Assembly: GCF_008973665.1 (NCBI RefSeq)
Contig: NZ_WACP01000017.1
Coordinates: 1-64,000, forward strand
Origin: Paenibacillus tengchongensis
Lineage (GTDB): Bacteria; Bacillota; Bacilli; Paenibacillales; Paenibacillaceae
DNA: 64,000 nt
Direction: 5' to 3'
Under the pieces are notes generated by a model. It was not told where the DNA came from. It worked only from the letters and a program-made list of their open reading frames with translations, and did no database searches. Below, one piece after another: positions 33,015-41,995 of this stretch; position 1 is the first letter of the stretch, and the number at the start of each line of letters is the position of its first letter. The translations under genes and the position numbers were made by a program.

Positions 33015-33063
33015 TATACTTTCAAATAGGCCGTTAATGCATCAGGCCATGAATGATTAACGG
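33015..33063 (+). promoter_or_regulatory. Promoter and inverted repeat before yojF
   Basis: An extended -10 (TGCTATACT, ending at 33020) is followed by a perfect 8-bp inverted repeat CCGTTAAT (33031-33038) and ATTAACGG (33056-33063). The repeat starts at about +5 and could be an operator. Confidence 0.5.
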
Positions 33064-33105
33064 AATGAAAATCACAAACCAACCCGACAGTAAGGAGGCC
33101 GCCCC

Positions 33106-33450
33106 ATGCAGCCCATACCATTCGAAGACATTCAATCCCGGATCGACCGCCTCGCCGGTCAGGATCTGTACATACACCTTGAACTCACGACAGGGGCGTA
33201 TGCCAGCCATCTGGACAGCACCCGTCACCCTGCATCGGTGTTTATAACCAATGCGGCAGTCCGCTATTCGCAAGGCTCGATCTCCGGCTCCGGTCCCTAC
33301 CGGGTCGGCTTAAAGACGGAGCAGGGCTGGGTATATGCCGAGGGTCTGACCCATGTGGATGAGACGGAGGCGGAACGCCTGATCCTGGCCGGACACGACG
33401 GGCAGGGCAAGCTGGTTGTGGCTTTGCAGCTAAGCCGGGAAATGTTCTGA
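33106..33450 (+). CDS. yojF: YojF-family protein (BshB2 partner)
   Basis: 114 aa. A small beta-barrel-like protein of the DUF1806 type, with LYIHLELTTGAYASH near the start and VFITNAAVRYSQGSISGSGP in the middle. In Bacillus subtilis yojF directly precedes yojG (bshB2), as here: the next gene starts 24 bases after its stop (or overlaps it if the upstream ATG is used). Biochemical role unknown; an accessory role for the deacetylase is inferred from gene pairing. The ATG follows AAGGAGGCCGCCCC. Confidence 0.85.
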   Translation: MQPIPFEDIQSRIDRLAGQDLYIHLELTTGAYASHLDSTRHPASVFITNAAVRYSQGSISGSGPYRVGLKTEQGWVYAEGLTHVDETEAERLILAGHDGQGKLVVALQLSREMF

Positions 33451-33473
33451 TGAGAACGGAGGATCTGACAACT

Positions 33474-34160
33474 ATGAACGATACAAAACAAACCGGACAG
33501 CAGCGCATCCTGGTCGTGCTTCCCCATCCCGACGATGAATCCTTTGTGGCCGCAGGCACACTGTCGATGTACATCGCAGGCGGCGCCGAGGTCACTTATG
33601 CCTGTCTGACGCTGGGCGAGATGGGCCGCAACATGGGCATTCCGCCTTTTGCCAACCGGGTAAGCCTTCCGGGCATCCGCAAGGAAGAATTGGCGGCGTC
33701 GTGCCGTGCCATCGGCATACAGGACCTGAGAATGCTTGGCTTCCACGATAAAATGGTTGAATTCGAAGACCGGCAGCTGCTGGATTCCACAGTCACGGCG
33801 CTGCTTCTGGAATTGCAGCCGCAGATGGTCATTACCTTCTATCCGGGTTACAGCGTGCACCCCGATCACGATGCCACCGGGGCTGCGGTCATTCGCGCAG
33901 TCGGCCGGCTGCCGGAGGCGGAGCGGCCGGTGGTCTATTGCAGCGCTTTTGCGGTCAATCATGAGCAGGCGATCGGACAAGCGGATGTTATCTTCGACGT
34001 CTCCGATTTCCTGGACCAGAAAATGGCGTCGATCCGCGCCCATGCCACGCAATTTCAGGCGGCGGAGCTGGTCGGAAACCGTGAGCTGACCGCCGAAGAA
34101 ATCCGGCTCCGCTACGGAACAGAGAAGTTCTGGACTTACCGGTTCGCGGACCAGGCCTAA
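33474..34160 (+). CDS. bshB2: Bacillithiol biosynthesis deacetylase BshB2
   Basis: 228 aa from ATG 33474 behind CGGAGG (ATG 33450 overlaps the yojF stop but has no binding site). LmbE/PIG-L zinc deacetylase: PHPDDE with metal ligands His18 and Asp21 and the catalytic Asp20, and HPDHDATG at ~129-136. It removes the acetyl group from GlcNAc-malate in bacillithiol synthesis and can also process S-conjugates. The paired yojF supports BshB2 rather than BshB1. Confidence 0.92.
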   Translation: MNDTKQTGQQRILVVLPHPDDESFVAAGTLSMYIAGGAEVTYACLTLGEMGRNMGIPPFANRVSLPGIRKEELAASCRAIGIQDLRMLGFHDKMVEFEDRQLLDSTVTALLLELQPQMVITFYPGYSVHPDHDATGAAVIRAVGRLPEAERPVVYCSAFAVNHEQAIGQADVIFDVSDFLDQKMASIRAHATQFQAAELVGNRELTAEEIRLRYGTEKFWTYRFADQA

Positions 34161-34219
34161 TGAATCTCATGAAGCTTTTCCATTAATTCGATGCTAACAG
34201 AAAGAACACAGGTGATGAA

Positions 34220-35107
34220 ATGGAGCATAATCCGGCTGCCGACGACGGGATCAGGGCGGACAACTATAAAATTTTTGCCTGGCTGAGCCGCTACTTGAAT
34301 GATGTCCCCGACTTCATCAAAGCGGAGGAGATTGCGGAGATTGTGCAATACGGCGTCTCCGAGGAATATGCCTTTGCCGTCATTCTGGCCGGCGCCTTCG
34401 GTCTGGATATTGCCGAGCAGCCGGAAGACAAGGCGCTGTTCAACAATTATTTGAGCCGGATGATTCATCAGCTTGATGCCGAAACATATGCAGATAATCC
34501 CTATTACAAGCATATCCAATTTTCCGCGGCTGCCGCCGGTGGCAGCGAGCTGAAATATGAGGCATATCAGCCGTATGAGGGCTTTGTCTGCAACGATATC
34601 CTCCGTACCGCCGAGGGACGGCAGCTTCCGCAGATCGGTTTTTTCAGCCAGGAGTTCAGGTATCCGGCAATTCTGGAGAACGGGCGGATCTGGATGACCG
34701 TAACCCCCAATGAAATCGAGACGATGCGCGAGGCGGTGGAGCGGGCGCACGGGCATGTGCTGGCGTTTGGCCTGGGGCTGGGTTATTACGCCTATATGGT
34801 CTCGGAGCAGGAGCGGGTACAGAGCGTGACGGTAGTGGACATCAATCCGGACGTTATTGCACTGTTCAAGGAGCATGTGCTGCCCCAATTCGGCCAGGCC
34901 CGAAAGATCAAGGTAGTCCAGGCGGATGCCTTTGCTTTCGCCCAGGCTGAGCTGCCCAAAGGAATGTACGATTTTGTGTTTACCGATTTGTGGCATGATG
35001 TGTCCGACGGCATTGACCTGTATTTACGGATGAAGCAGTACGAGCACCTCAGTCCCGGTACAGAGTTTATGTATTGGATTGAGAAGTCGATGCTGTGTTA
35101 CCTGTAA
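34220..35107 (+). CDS. SAM-dependent methyltransferase-like protein
   Basis: 295 aa. The N-terminal ~115 residues are helical and unassigned. Residues ~170-280 form a Rossmann methyltransferase or spermidine-synthase-like core: HVLAFGLGLGYYAYMVSEQE (motif I), SVTVVDINPDVIALFKEHVL (motif II), and MYDFVFTDLWHDVSDGIDLY (motif IV). The D-L-W-H-D replaces the usual N/D-PP-Y, which leaves the reaction open. The ATG follows AGGTGATGAA. No operon partner is evident. Confidence 0.75.
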   Translation: MEHNPAADDGIRADNYKIFAWLSRYLNDVPDFIKAEEIAEIVQYGVSEEYAFAVILAGAFGLDIAEQPEDKALFNNYLSRMIHQLDAETYADNPYYKHIQFSAAAAGGSELKYEAYQPYEGFVCNDILRTAEGRQLPQIGFFSQEFRYPAILENGRIWMTVTPNEIETMREAVERAHGHVLAFGLGLGYYAYMVSEQERVQSVTVVDINPDVIALFKEHVLPQFGQARKIKVVQADAFAFAQAELPKGMYDFVFTDLWHDVSDGIDLYLRMKQYEHLSPGTEFMYWIEKSMLCYL

Positions 35108-35129
35108 ATGAGCTCTGGAGCGGTTTTAC

Positions 35130-35181
35130 GAAAAAAACATCAGAAGCGATCCGCAGGAATAGCATCTGCCGATCGCTTCTG
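35130..35181 (-). terminator. Terminator of the DUF1036-like gene
   Basis: CAGAAGCGATC/GATCGCTTCTG stem. The T-run (seven T) is on the minus-strand side; the stem may also end the plus-strand methyltransferase. Confidence 0.85.
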
Positions 35182-35204
35182 TATTATTGCTTATGCAACT
35201 TGTG

Positions 35205-35690
35205 CTATTGACGGCGACGCGGTCTGACCACTCTGCCTAAAGAACCTACTTTTCCGGGAGTTTTTCTAATGCTCGACCGGCCCAATTTAAATTTCCGGGC
35301 TCTTTTTTTGGAGCGCAACGTATTTTTAAGTCTGGTTGAAGCATCATTTGTAAGAATCAATGTGAAATTCTGAAAGTTTCCGACCTGGATTTCTTCAAAA
35401 CCTACTTGGTTACAGCCTTCGCCCTGGCATCTTTCGATCCAACACATAGTAAAGGCGGAGTCGGGAACATACGTGTAATAATCACCGCCCCAGTAATTAT
35501 TGGCGTTATCTTCCGCGTAGATATAAAAATATTGATTTGCCGCAGACCCGCCCACAAGAAGTGAACGTCTTCCGGGAATGATCCGGTACCAGCCCCTCTT
35601 AACATAAGTGATGGGATTACAGTTAGGATCATAGTAACCAATGGCCACCCATACAGGGTTAGGGGTATTGTTCTGTACATAGAAGCCCAT
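35205..35690 (-). CDS. DUF1036-like protein with a basic tail
   Basis: 161 aa from ATG 35690 behind GGAGTG. Residues 1-~108 form a beta-rich DUF1036-type domain (MGFYVQNNTPNPVWVAIGYY, GWYRIIPGRRSLLVGG), aromatic, with three Cys in a CWIERCQGEGC loop. The last ~45 residues are strongly basic (RSKKRARKFKLGRSSIRKTP) and resemble a nucleic-acid- or spore-associated tail. No signal peptide. Function unknown. The upstream minus-strand promoter was not resolved. Confidence 0.7.
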   Translation of the reverse strand: MGFYVQNNTPNPVWVAIGYYDPNCNPITYVKRGWYRIIPGRRSLLVGGSAANQYFYIYAEDNANNYWGGDYYTYVPDSAFTMCWIERCQGEGCNQVGFEEIQVGNFQNFTLILTNDASTRLKNTLRSKKRARKFKLGRSSIRKTPGKVGSLGRVVRPRRRQ

Positions 35691-35841
35691 GAATATCACT
35701 CCATTCTATAGATTTGATTACACTGCTAGTATATGTAAATGCATAGAAGGTGATATAGACATTGGTAGAGGGAGACAAAAAAGGCGCCTTTAACGGATAA
35801 ACGCACTGCTCTAATAATCAGGGCTTGGAGGAGCTTTGAAA

Positions 35842-35877
35842 ATTATATTAGTAATTTATATAAGTTGCTGATATAAT
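35842..35877. promoter_or_regulatory. MarR promoter with operator-like repeat
   Basis: ATTATATTAG (35842-35851) and CTGATATAAT (35868-35877) form a 9-of-10 inverted repeat. The right arm contains an extended -10 (TGATATAAT). Transcription would start at or next to the ATG at 35884, so a bound MarR dimer would block its own promoter. Confidence 0.65.
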
Positions 35878-35883
35878 CGGCTC

Positions 35884-36375
35884 ATGACTACAGAAAACTT
35901 TCCCAATCGAGAATTAGATGTTGCCGAACTGGCTATGGCTCTTGAACAAATGACGAGATTCATGATCCGGCTGCCGTCCGTGGACAAACTGAGCTTCACC
36001 TCGCTGTCGGTGCTGCACACCCTGACCCTGAAGAGCCCGCTGCGGCTTACCGAGCTTACCGCTACCGAGCAGGTGACGCAGTCGGCGATGACGCAGCTTG
36101 TGACCCGTCTCGAACGGGACGGACTGGTAGAGCGCCGGGCCGATCCGCATGACGGGCGGGTGGTGCTGGTGCACATTACCCCGGAGGGAGCCAGGGTCAT
36201 TGAGTCCCGCCGGCATGAGCGAATTGCCGGGCTCGGCAGGTATATGGACGGACTGAGCCTGGAACAGCAGCAGCATATCGCTGCCGCCATTCCCGCCCTG
36301 CGGCGGCTGGCCGAGCTGGGCAACGGGAAGCAGTCGCCGCAGACTGTTACCGCACCAAAGGAGGAGAGACCATGA
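35884..36375 (+). CDS. MarR-family regulator
   Basis: 163 aa. Winged helix at ~45-105: LTELTATEQVTQSAMTQLVT as recognition part, then RRADPHDGRVVLVHITPEG as the wing. No Shine-Dalgarno precedes the ATG, and the -10 box ends 6 bases before it, pointing to a leaderless message. It overlaps the epoxide hydrolase by 4 bases, so it probably controls that gene in response to an aromatic or epoxide ligand. Confidence 0.9.
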   Translation: MTTENFPNRELDVAELAMALEQMTRFMIRLPSVDKLSFTSLSVLHTLTLKSPLRLTELTATEQVTQSAMTQLVTRLERDGLVERRADPHDGRVVLVHITPEGARVIESRRHERIAGLGRYMDGLSLEQQQHIAAAIPALRRLAELGNGKQSPQTVTAPKEERP

Positions 36376-37601
36376 CCACCGCGCGTGTTCCGCTTCCGCT
36401 GGAGCCAAGCCCGATCCATGTGCCCCAGCCCATTCTGGATGATCTGCAGACCCGGTTACTGAACACCCGCTGGCCGCTGGATGCCGGCAATGAAGACGGT
36501 TATTACGGTGTCCGCCGCAGCTATGTGGAGGAGCTTGTCCATTACTGGATTAATGAATTCGACTGGCGTAAGGCGGAGCGGGCGATGAATGCCTACGAGC
36601 ATTATCAGGTGGAGGTGGACGGGGTGTCCGTGCATTTCATGCGCAAGCCGGGCGCCGGCCCGAATCCGGTGCCGCTGATCCTGTCCCACGGCTGGCCGTG
36701 GACCTTCTGGCACTGGTCCAAAGTAATCGATGCCCTGGCGGACCCGGGCGCATACGGCGGTAACCCGGCGGAGGCCTTCGAGGTCATTGTGCCTTGTCTG
36801 CCGGGATTTGGCTTCTCGGCGCCGCTGCCGGATCATCCGGAGATGAATTTCTGGAAGATTGCCGATCTGTGGCATATCCTGATGACAGATATTCTCGGCT
36901 ACGGTAAATACGCGGCAGGCGGCTGCGATGTCGGCGCACTGGTGACCGGCCAGCTCGGGCATAAATACGGCGCAGAGCTGTACGGCATCCATATCGGGTC
37001 CGCGCAGAAGCTAAGCTTCTTCAGCGGCGAACGGGCCTGGGATTTCTCGGGCGGGCGGCCGCTGCCGGAGCAGCTGCCCCCGCATATCCGTGAAGGAATA
37101 CTGCGTCTGGACCGCCGGTTTGCCTCGCATCTGGCGATCCATGTCCTGGACCCCGGCACTCTGGCCTTCGGACTCAGCGATTCGCCGGCCGGCATGCTGG
37201 CCTGGATGCTGGAGCGGTGGGAGCGGTGGAGCGATAACCACGGCGATCTGGAGACGGTCTTCAGCAAGGACGATCTTTTGACTCACGCGACCATCTACTG
37301 GGTTAATAATGCCATTGAGACTTCAACGCGCATTTACTCGAACAATAACCGCTATCCCTGGACGCCTGCCCATGACCGCTGGCCGGTCATTGAGGCGAAG
37401 ACCGGAATAACCTTTGTCGGTTATGAGAATCCGCCGGGAGTGACCACGGAGCAGCGCGTGCAGCATTTTCTGGACAGCGACCGCGCCGTCTGGTACAACC
37501 ACGTTAACATTACCGCCCATGCGCGGGGCGGGCACTTTATTCCGTGGGAGGTACCGGTGGAGTGGGTGGCGGATGTGCGGCGGACGTTTTTTTATAGTTA
37601 A
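36372..37601 (+). CDS. Epoxide hydrolase (alpha/beta fold, EHN type)
   Basis: 409 aa. The N-terminal EHN segment (~10-115) is as in microsomal epoxide hydrolase. The oxyanion motif HGWPW is at 106-110, the nucleophile near Asp186 (GGCDVGALV), and the catalytic His near 388 (RGGHFIPWE). It opens epoxides to diols through an ester intermediate. Cytosolic, with no signal. Coupled to the MarR gene by a 4-base overlap, the usual arrangement for a detoxifying enzyme under ligand control. Confidence 0.92.
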   Translation: MTTARVPLPLEPSPIHVPQPILDDLQTRLLNTRWPLDAGNEDGYYGVRRSYVEELVHYWINEFDWRKAERAMNAYEHYQVEVDGVSVHFMRKPGAGPNPVPLILSHGWPWTFWHWSKVIDALADPGAYGGNPAEAFEVIVPCLPGFGFSAPLPDHPEMNFWKIADLWHILMTDILGYGKYAAGGCDVGALVTGQLGHKYGAELYGIHIGSAQKLSFFSGERAWDFSGGRPLPEQLPPHIREGILRLDRRFASHLAIHVLDPGTLAFGLSDSPAGMLAWMLERWERWSDNHGDLETVFSKDDLLTHATIYWVNNAIETSTRIYSNNNRYPWTPAHDRWPVIEAKTGITFVGYENPPGVTTEQRVQHFLDSDRAVWYNHVNITAHARGGHFIPWEVPVEWVADVRRTFFYS

Positions 37602-37622
37602 CTATATTTCCGGACAATAAAG

Positions 37623-37667
37623 AACGCTTCCTCCTCCATGTAAGAACATGGCTGAGGAAGCGTTTTT
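37623..37667. terminator. Bidirectional terminator
   Basis: 11-bp perfect stem AACGCTTCCTC/GAGGAAGCGTT with inner CATG pairing and a T-run on the plus side; A-rich on the left, so it can also serve the converging GntR gene. Confidence 0.9.
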
Positions 37668-37694
37668 GGCTTGCCCGGAATGCAGGCGCGGCAT

Positions 37695-38333
37695 TTAATA
37701 GAACGAACGGTTCTGGCGCATCCGCCGGGAGGCGGTGTGCAGAACCTCCCGCAGCTTGGCGTAATCCTGCGCCTCCAGCGCTTCGAGAATGCTGCCGTTC
37801 AGCAGCGTAGCGCTGAAATGCGGCTCCAGCGGGGTCATGCGGTAGTTCATGACGGCGATCAGGATGATCTTGCTCTGCAGCGTCTCCAGCATCTGCAGCA
37901 GGCTGCGGTTGCGCACCGAGGAGAGCAGGCAGCGGTCGAAATCGAGCGCTTTGTGAATATAAGCCACATAATCTCCGGCCTCCGTCGCTTCCTGCTGCTG
38001 GCGGAAATGCCCGCGGAGCTGCTCCAGCTCCTTGAAGCCCTCGCGTTCGATCACCGAGACGGCGTACAGCGTCATGGCCAGCGTGGTCTCGGCAACTTCG
38101 GCTGCCTCCTGGTAGGAGACCTCCTTGACCAGAACGCCCCGCTTCTGCAGCGATTGCACAATGCCCTCCGATTCAAGCCGGGAAATGGCGATCCGCACGG
38201 GTGTCCGGCTGACGCCGAGCTGCAGGGCAATTTCATTCTCCGACAGCATCGTTCCCGGCAGAATCTCACCTTGGATGATTTGATTTCTTAAATAGGCATA
38301 GGCCGTGTCGATCAGCCTTCCGGATTCCTTCAT
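37695..38333 (-). CDS. GntR-family regulator (FCD type)
   Basis: 212 aa. N-terminal winged helix (LSENEIALQLGVSRTPVRIA, then RLESEGIVQSLQKRGVLVKE) and an all-helical FCD-type effector domain (~80-205). It is divergent from phnD with ~218 bases between starts, so it most likely controls the phosphonate-type importer. The inverted repeat at 38498-38535 is a candidate operator. Confidence 0.9.
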   Translation of the reverse strand: MKESGRLIDTAYAYLRNQIIQGEILPGTMLSENEIALQLGVSRTPVRIAISRLESEGIVQSLQKRGVLVKEVSYQEAAEVAETTLAMTLYAVSVIEREGFKELEQLRGHFRQQQEATEAGDYVAYIHKALDFDRCLLSSVRNRSLLQMLETLQSKIILIAVMNYRMTPLEPHFSATLLNGSILEALEAQDYAKLREVLHTASRRMRQNRSFY

Positions 38334-38441
38334 AACGGTTCTCAGCCTTTCCTATGAGTCATGACGCTAGTATAGAACGAAAGAGAAGAGAGCGTAAAGT
38401 TAAGTTTGTGTAAAAAAGTGTCATCGCAAGATCAACGCCCC

Positions 38442-38480
38442 TTTACAGAAATACCCGAAACCGCTAATACGGAGTTTACA
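38442..38480 (+). promoter_or_regulatory. Two phased TTTACA boxes before phnD
   Basis: TTTACA at 38442-38447 and 38475-38480, exactly 33 bases apart, i.e. three 11-bp turns. They resemble PhoP-type half sites; the right one could also be the phnD -35 (17 bp before TAGTTG). Confidence 0.3.
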
Positions 38481-38497
38481 AAAACCATGTAGTATTC

Positions 38498-38535
38498 TAG
38501 TTGTATTCATTTTCAATTTGAAGTATCTACAACTA
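38498..38535. promoter_or_regulatory. Candidate GntR operator upstream of phnD
   Basis: TAGTTGTA (38498-38505) and TACAACTA (38528-38535), a perfect 8-bp inverted repeat ending 16 bases before the phnD start. Confidence 0.5.
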
Positions 38536-38551
38536 CTTGGAGGTATCGATC

Positions 38552-39451
38552 GTGAAAAAAACGCTTAGCCTGCTCCTGCTCCTCTTCACCGCCGTAACCG
38601 TACTGTCCGCATGCGGGACCAATAAGGCGGGAGCCATGGACAAATTCGTCATTGCCTATCTGCCCAGCGAGTCGAACGACAGCGCCGCAAAGCTGAACAA
38701 GGACTTTGAGGATTCGCTGTCGGAGGCCATCGGCCTGCCGGTGGAATCCTATAAAGCAACCAGCTACAATGCCGCCATTGAAGCGATCAAGAACGGCAAA
38801 GCCGATATGGCAACGTTCGGTCCCTTCTCTTATATCGTTGCTGTGGACCGGGCAAAGGTGGAGCCTGTCGTAGGTATCAGCCTGCCGTCGATGGCCGATG
38901 CACCGGCCTCGGTCATTATCGTTCCGAAAGACTCCGAGATTCAAAGCATCGCGGATCTGAAGGGCAAGACCATCGGCTTTGTTGATCCGGTATCGACCAC
39001 CGGCCACCTGTTCCCGAAATCGATGATTGTCGATGAACTGGGCATTGACCCGGAGGAGCTGGAGACAAGCTTTTTCAGCAGCATCCAATTTGCCGGCAAG
39101 CATGACACAGCTGTTCTGGGCGTAGTGAAGGGTCAATACGACGCGGCAGGCGTATCCGGGATGTATCCGGCCATGCTGGCGGCCAAAGGTCTGATCGAGG
39201 AAGACTCCTACCGGGTGATTGCCGAATCCGGTCCTCTGAACGCTACGCCAATGGGCATCCGTTCCACGGTGCCGGAAGAGACCAAGAGTAAGGTTAAAGA
39301 GTTCCTGCTCAGCTATGACAACCCGGAGTATTTCGAGAATCTGTTCGGGATGGCCGATGCCAAGTTCGTGGAAGTGAGCGACAGCGATTTTGACAATATC
39401 CGCGATGTAGCCAAGAAGCTGAACCTCAGCACGGAGGAATTGCTGAAGTAA
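38552..39451 (+). CDS. phnD: Phosphonate-type ABC transporter, substrate-binding lipoprotein
   Basis: 299 aa from GTG 38552, 7 bases after GGAGGT. Lipoprotein signal with lipobox LSAC (Cys21). PhnD-family fold: FVIAYLPSESN at the start of the mature part, YNAAIEAIKNGKADMATFGP and LKGKTIGFVDPVSTTGHLFP. It captures phosphonate, phosphite or a related oxyanion outside the cell for the two permeases that follow. Ligand not fixed by the sequence. Confidence 0.92.
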   Translation: MKKTLSLLLLLFTAVTVLSACGTNKAGAMDKFVIAYLPSESNDSAAKLNKDFEDSLSEAIGLPVESYKATSYNAAIEAIKNGKADMATFGPFSYIVAVDRAKVEPVVGISLPSMADAPASVIIVPKDSEIQSIADLKGKTIGFVDPVSTTGHLFPKSMIVDELGIDPEELETSFFSSIQFAGKHDTAVLGVVKGQYDAAGVSGMYPAMLAAKGLIEEDSYRVIAESGPLNATPMGIRSTVPEETKSKVKEFLLSYDNPEYFENLFGMADAKFVEVSDSDFDNIRDVAKKLNLSTEELLK

Positions 39452-39476
39452 CGAATACGGAAGGGAGGCTGGAAGC

Positions 39477-40271
39477 ATGAGCCAAGTCGTATCACCTCAC
39501 ACGGAGCAGCGGCAGAAAAAAGCCAAACGCATGGTGTCGCTCGCCTTGCTGGCGGGGGCGCTGGCCTTCTCCATCTGGTATGTCAAGTTTGACATGGTCG
39601 AATTTATCAGCGGCATTCCGCTGTTCCTGAACTTTCTCTTTACGGATTTCCTGCCGCCGAACTTCGCGAATATGGACAGTTATCTCCGCCCGGTGCTGGA
39701 TACGCTGATCTTTGCCGTAGTCGGCACGTTCATCTCTTCCCTGCTTGGACTGGTCATCGCCTTTCTAATGGCGCGGAACACCGCGCCGCATCCGGCGGTG
39801 CGGATCGCGCTCCGTGGCGTAGTCTCTTTTGTGCGGAACGTTCCGTTTCTGGTGTGGGCCTCGCTGCTGGTCGTCATCTTCGGAGTGGGCGCCATGCCGG
39901 GCCTGTTCTCCTTGCTGGTGTTCGGCACCTGCTTTCTGGCCCGGGTCTATGCCGAATCGATCGAGGAGCTGGACAAGGAGGCGACCGAAGCGCTGGAAGC
40001 CAGCGGCGCAACTTACGGGCAAATCATCAAGCACGCGATTATCCCGCAGTTTATGCCCGGTTATTTCTCCTGGACGCTGTTCATGTTCGAGATTAACATC
40101 CGCGCTTCGGCCATCCTCGGTCTGGTGGGGGCGGGCGGCATCGGCAGCAACCTGAAGCAATCGCTGGATCTATTCCAGTACAGCAGAGCCTCCATGATTA
40201 TTGTGATCCTGATTGTGCTGATCCTGGCCGTGGAATTTCTGACTCAACGGATAAGGGAGCGGATTCTCTAA
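39477..40271 (+). CDS. phnE: Phosphonate-type ABC permease, first
   Basis: 264 aa with six membrane segments and the BPD_transp_1 EAA loop (EATEALEASGATYGQIIKHA). An N-terminal helix (~21-40) and a loop to the outside precede the core. The ATG follows GGGAGGCTGGAAGC. Its stop shares a base with the next start, so it is coupled to the second permease. Confidence 0.92.
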   Translation: MSQVVSPHTEQRQKKAKRMVSLALLAGALAFSIWYVKFDMVEFISGIPLFLNFLFTDFLPPNFANMDSYLRPVLDTLIFAVVGTFISSLLGLVIAFLMARNTAPHPAVRIALRGVVSFVRNVPFLVWASLLVVIFGVGAMPGLFSLLVFGTCFLARVYAESIEELDKEATEALEASGATYGQIIKHAIIPQFMPGYFSWTLFMFEINIRASAILGLVGAGGIGSNLKQSLDLFQYSRASMIIVILIVLILAVEFLTQRIRERIL

Positions 40272-41125
40272 TGCAGCAGCAAACTTCTTTTCAGGCGTAC
40301 TCGCCGTCCCAGGCACAGCCTGGTGTCCAGACCTCCGGCGGCAAAATCAGAATCGGACACCGGCGCACCCAGCGCCAGACCAGGCTGTTCTTCGCAGCTG
40401 CGGCTGTGCTGTTCCTGGTCTGCCTGAGCCTGCTCGATTTGAGCTGGGAGCAGTTCCGCAGCGGCATCGCCGGACTTCCGGACATTATGTCCAAGGTAAT
40501 GACTATTTCCTTCCATGCGTTTCCGGCGCTGCTGGACGGGATGGTAACCTCGCTCATTATTGCTTTTCTGACGGTGGTGATCAGCGTGGTGCTTTCCATC
40601 CTGCTGTCGTTTCTGATTGCCGAGAATATTACGCCGTTCAAGTGGGCCGGGCGTGCACTGCGCGTAGTGCTGCTGGTCATCCGCACCGTGCCGACGACCA
40701 TCTGGGTGCTGCTGGCGGTGGCCAGCATGGGCTTCGGCTCTATGGCCGGGGTGCTCGGACTGATCTTCCCGACCTCTTCATACCTCATTAAGTCATTTGC
40801 CGCCCAGATTGAGGAATCCGGCGACGACACCATTGAAGCTATGCGCGCCGTTGGCGCTTCCTGGCTGCAGATCGTGTTCAAGGGGCTGCTGCCGAACCTG
40901 CTGCTGTCGTTCCTGGCGATCATTTCGTTCCGCTTCGAGATGGAGGTGGCCGAGACGGTCATGCTGGGGATGGTCGGCGCCGGCGGGATCGGCGTTCTGC
41001 TCCAGGACTACATTTCCTATTATGAGTTCGCCGATCTGGCGATGGGCATTATCATTGTGTTTGTAACCATCTTTGCCGTTGAGCTGATTTCAAACCGCGT
41101 CCGCAGCCGTTTGGCCCGGCGTTAA
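40271..41125 (+). CDS. phnE: Phosphonate-type ABC permease, second
   Basis: 284 aa. After a ~35-residue basic cytoplasmic N-terminus there are six membrane helices and the EAA loop (DTIEAMRAVGASWLQIVFKG). It is a paralogue of the preceding PhnE, so the pore is probably a heterodimer. Confidence 0.92.
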   Translation: MQQQTSFQAYSPSQAQPGVQTSGGKIRIGHRRTQRQTRLFFAAAAVLFLVCLSLLDLSWEQFRSGIAGLPDIMSKVMTISFHAFPALLDGMVTSLIIAFLTVVISVVLSILLSFLIAENITPFKWAGRALRVVLLVIRTVPTTIWVLLAVASMGFGSMAGVLGLIFPTSSYLIKSFAAQIEESGDDTIEAMRAVGASWLQIVFKGLLPNLLLSFLAIISFRFEMEVAETVMLGMVGAGGIGVLLQDYISYYEFADLAMGIIIVFVTIFAVELISNRVRSRLARR

Positions 41126-41141
41126 TCGCAGGAGGGATAGT

Positions 41142-41921
41142 ATGACTACAATATTGCAGGTAGAAGGTCTGGTCAAAAGCTATGCAGGCGGCACACTCGC
41201 GCTCAAAGGCATCGACCTGACTGTTGAAGCGGGAGAATTCATCGCCGTCATCGGCCCCAGCGGAGCGGGCAAATCAACGCTGCTGCGCTGCATCAACCGG
41301 CTGATTGAGCCGACGGAGGGAACGGTCGCTTTTCTCGGCGAAGTGATGAACAGCAAGAGCAAGGGCAGCCTGCGCCGCTGGCGGTCGCAGATCGGGATGA
41401 TCTTCCAGCATTACAACCTGGTGAACCGCTCCAGCGTGCTGGAGAATGTGCTGCATGGACGCCTGGGCTATATGTCCCCGCTGGCGGGAGTGTTCAGCCG
41501 CTACAGTGAAGAGGACAAGCTGGCTGCCATTGCGCTGCTGCACAAGGTGGGCCTGGAGAACGAAGTGTTCAAGCGGGCGGATGAGCTCTCCGGCGGACAG
41601 AAGCAGCGGGTCGGCATCAGCCGGGCCATTATGCAGGAGCCGCAGCTCATTCTGGCCGATGAACCGATTGCTTCGCTGGACCCGAAATCGTCGGCGGTGG
41701 TGATGGATACGATTTACGAGAACTGCCGGGAGCGGGGCATTGCCTGTCTCGTCAACCTGCATCAGGTGGAAGTGGCGAAGAAATATGCAACCCGGATCGT
41801 GGGCATCAAGGGCGGGGCCAAAGTTTTTGACGGCGCACCGGAAGAACTGACTGAAGAAATGATCTATAATATTTACCAGGGCAAGGAACATGAGATGCAT
41901 GCACAGGCGGCGGGAGAGTAG
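41142..41921 (+). CDS. phnC: Phosphonate-type ABC transporter ATPase
   Basis: 259 aa. Walker A GPSGAGKST (~38-46), signature LSGGQKQRVGIS, Walker B LILADEPIASLDP. The loop GRLGYMSPLAGVFSRYSEED after the Q-loop is the PhnC hallmark. The ATG follows GCAGGAGGGATAGT. Powers the PhnE pair. Confidence 0.94.
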   Translation: MTTILQVEGLVKSYAGGTLALKGIDLTVEAGEFIAVIGPSGAGKSTLLRCINRLIEPTEGTVAFLGEVMNSKSKGSLRRWRSQIGMIFQHYNLVNRSSVLENVLHGRLGYMSPLAGVFSRYSEEDKLAAIALLHKVGLENEVFKRADELSGGQKQRVGISRAIMQEPQLILADEPIASLDPKSSAVVMDTIYENCRERGIACLVNLHQVEVAKKYATRIVGIKGGAKVFDGAPEELTEEMIYNIYQGKEHEMHAQAAGE

Positions 41922-41995
41922 CAGGGCAACAGACGGCTTAGGCTTAGGCGGCACCAAGGCAACATTAAATCCAACAATAAAGGCGGGCGGAACGC

